A stretch of DNA of 23,830 bases. It comes from JBJXFK01 sp046155505 (GTDB lineage Bacteria; Planctomycetota; Phycisphaerae; UBA1845; Fen-1342). The stretch spans positions 1 through 23,830 of the forward strand of contig JBJXFK010000311.1 in NCBI GenBank assembly GCA_046155505.1. Reading direction: 5' to 3'. Below the pieces are notes generated by a model. That model was not told the origin of the DNA, made no database searches, and saw nothing but the letters and a program-made list of their open reading frames with translations. Positions 22,899 through 23,830 of the stretch are shown in pieces (position 1 is the first letter of the stretch; each line of letters starts with the position of its first letter). Made by a program: the position numbers and the translations under genes.

Positions 22899-23393
22899 TC
22901 AACGACCGTTGCCGACGAATCCCTTTTTGCGGAGCAGCTCGAACAGGGCTCGTGCTCCGGCTTGCTGGGCCGATTGGCTCGCGGCTGTCAGGTACACGTT
23001 TCGGTCCGGCAAGCCGTGTTTGTCGCTCAGCGACTTGATCACCGACAGTACCCTCTGCTGTTGCGGCTGGCTCATCTTCTCACTGGCAGACGAAAAAACG
23101 ACCAGTCGGCCATCGCCGCCGGTCTCGCCGTCCATGTCACCGTTATCGGTAATCCAGATGGCGTTTTCGAGATTGATCGGCGCGCCAGACTCGGCCCATT
23201 CGATCGCGAGCGAATTGACGCGATCACCCCGGACGGCGGCGAGCGTTGTGCCCGCCGGATCGGTCTTCGGGTGCGGCTCGAGGACAAGCAGCACCCCGGC
23301 TCCCACGGTCAGTGAGGCGACGAGCATCGCGACGACATTTGCGTTTCGTTTTTCGTTTACCACGAGCATCCCTCGCCCAGGCTTGTATAGCAT
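22899..23393 (-). CDS. Membrane-anchored protein of unknown function
   Basis: 164 residues from ATG 23393. An ATG at 23369 (starting MLVVNEK) and a TTG at 23426 are alternatives. GAAGAG lies upstream of 23393, so that start is taken with modest confidence. A single N-terminal membrane helix (VVAMLVASLTVGAGVLLVL, about 20-38) suggests an anchored protein whose remainder is outside the cytoplasm. The soluble part has an acidic Gly/Asp loop (DNGDMDGETGGDG), a strand RLVVFSSASEK and a helix that ends KSLSDKHGLPDRNVYLTAAS. That order faintly recalls the last part of amidase-type peptidoglycan-binding domains, but the zinc ligands are not visible, so no function is assigned. Its own terminator and possible promoter indicate a single-gene unit. 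Confidence 0.7.
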   Translation of the reverse strand: MLYKPGRGMLVVNEKRNANVVAMLVASLTVGAGVLLVLEPHPKTDPAGTTLAAVRGDRVNSLAIEWAESGAPINLENAIWITDNGDMDGETGGDGRLVVFSSASEKMSQPQQQRVLSVIKSLSDKHGLPDRNVYLTAASQSAQQAGARALFELLRKKGFVGNGR

Positions 23394-23407
23394 CCCTGCT
23401 CTTCGCC

Positions 23408-23436
23408 TATCTACAGTAGAGTACAAAAATTTTCAA
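23408..23436 (-). promoter_or_regulatory. Possible promoter of the anchored hypothetical protein gene
   Basis: Minus-strand TTGAAA (23436-23431) matches the -35 consensus at 5/6. With a 17-base spacer the -10 would be TAGATA (23413-23408), only 3/6. The position, just upstream of the start codons, fits. Confidence 0.35.
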
Positions 23437-23482
23437 CGCCGGCCTTGATTTTCGACCGGAATTTTGTTTTTTCTTTCCAGTC

Positions 23483-23561
23483 GGGGAGCATCGGCCTCCG
23501 GCCGGTGCGGTCAGCGTTCGCACCGGTCCGCCTTGGCACCGGCCGGAGGCCGATGCTCCCC
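23483..23561. repeat. 26-bp perfect inverted repeat with alternative internal pairing
   Basis: Arms 23483-23508 and 23536-23561 are perfectly complementary over 26 bases, with a 27-base loop. Within the loop, CGCACCGG (23519-23526) can also pair with CCGGTGCG (23502-23509), so two exclusive hairpins are possible. Neither strand has a T-run after it. The 223-base gap 23427-23650 between the divergent genes holds nothing else clear. A TACACT at 23636-23641 could be the -10 for the next gene. Confidence 0.85.
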
Positions 23562-23650
23562 CGACGCCGCTGCCCGTCGAATCGGGCTCGCATAAACGTG
23601 CATCTGCCCGACGAGGTGACGCGACTCGCACCCAGTACACTATCGGCAAG

Positions 23651-23830
23651 ATGCGACGATTCCTGCTCATCTCGACGCTCCTAGCGACAATCGCCTCGGC
23701 CGACACCGTCACGCTGGCCGACAAGCCGCCGTTCGAACGCGTGACCGTCACCGATTTCGCAAATGGGCGACTCGCGTTTCGCGGCCTATCGGGCGAGACC
23801 ATTCGCCGACCGATCGAAGCGGTTTCGCTG
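23651..23830 (+). CDS. Start of a secreted protein, runs off the right edge
   Basis: An ATG at 23651 opens a frame that stays open for all 60 codons to the window end. The first ~17 residues are a signal peptide (MRRFLLISTLLATIASA), followed by ADTVTLADKPPFERVTVTDF and a segment GRLAFRGLSGETIRRPIEAV. That style resembles planctomycete exported proteins that begin with a short beta-rich segment, but the visible part is too short for a family call. No strong Shine-Dalgarno sequence is seen; with TACACT at 23636 as a -10, the transcript would be nearly leaderless. Confidence 0.6.
   Translation, partial: MRRFLLISTLLATIASADTVTLADKPPFERVTVTDFANGRLAFRGLSGETIRRPIEAVSL

Noticed and set aside
21708..23315. 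535-codon plus-strand frame opposite the kinase and hypothetical genes
   Set aside because: The kinase motifs, overlapping start/stop and terminator all support the minus strand.

Overview
The window looks like a piece of a high-GC Planctomycetota chromosome, plausibly Phycisphaerae-like. This is inferred from the combination of a very large Ser/Thr kinase with a membrane anchor and TPR-like tail beside an ECF-type sigma factor, several secreted proteins of the 'YQGRL' and hydrolase types, a PEP-CTERM protein, a sialate O-acetylesterase, and intergenic gaps full of dispersed palindromic repeats. No rRNA, tRNA, CRISPR array, transposase or phage gene was recognised.

Layout. 1-5341: the end of a coiled-coil gene (+), converging with a 1403-residue kinase (-) that lies downstream of an ECF sigma factor (-). 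5852-10665: three co-directional (+) genes for secreted proteins: a tail-fibre-like protein, a trypsin-like protease and a serine beta-lactamase/DD-peptidase-like hydrolase. The gaps between them hold different hairpin repeats. 11331-15400: a full-length uvrA (+), then a nitrilase (+) behind a repeat-rich leader. 15631-18073: a PEP-CTERM protein (-) and a sialate O-acetylesterase (-), each with a plausible sigma-70-type promoter. 18264-18682: a small multi-pass membrane protein (+) that seems to carry a frameshift. 18707-22670: a three-gene set on the minus strand, made of a kinase with HAD and DYG variants, a translationally coupled PP2A-like phosphoesterase, and a UvrA-like protein that stops after its first ATPase half. 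22899-23393: an anchored protein of unknown function (-) with a good intrinsic terminator. 23651-23830: the start of a secreted protein (+) that leaves the window.

How the genes fit together. Two signalling units (sigma factor/kinase and kinase/phosphatase) flank a set of envelope or exported proteins and two UvrA-type ATPases. The most unusual features are: the half-length UvrA, whose ~70-residue insertion and C-terminal tail appear to be made of repeat DNA of the sort found between genes; the similar ~50-residue C-terminal segment shared by the otherwise unrelated protease and beta-lactamase-like hydrolase; and the repeat that reaches the ribosome-binding region of the large kinase. All family assignments come from reading motifs; no database search was possible.
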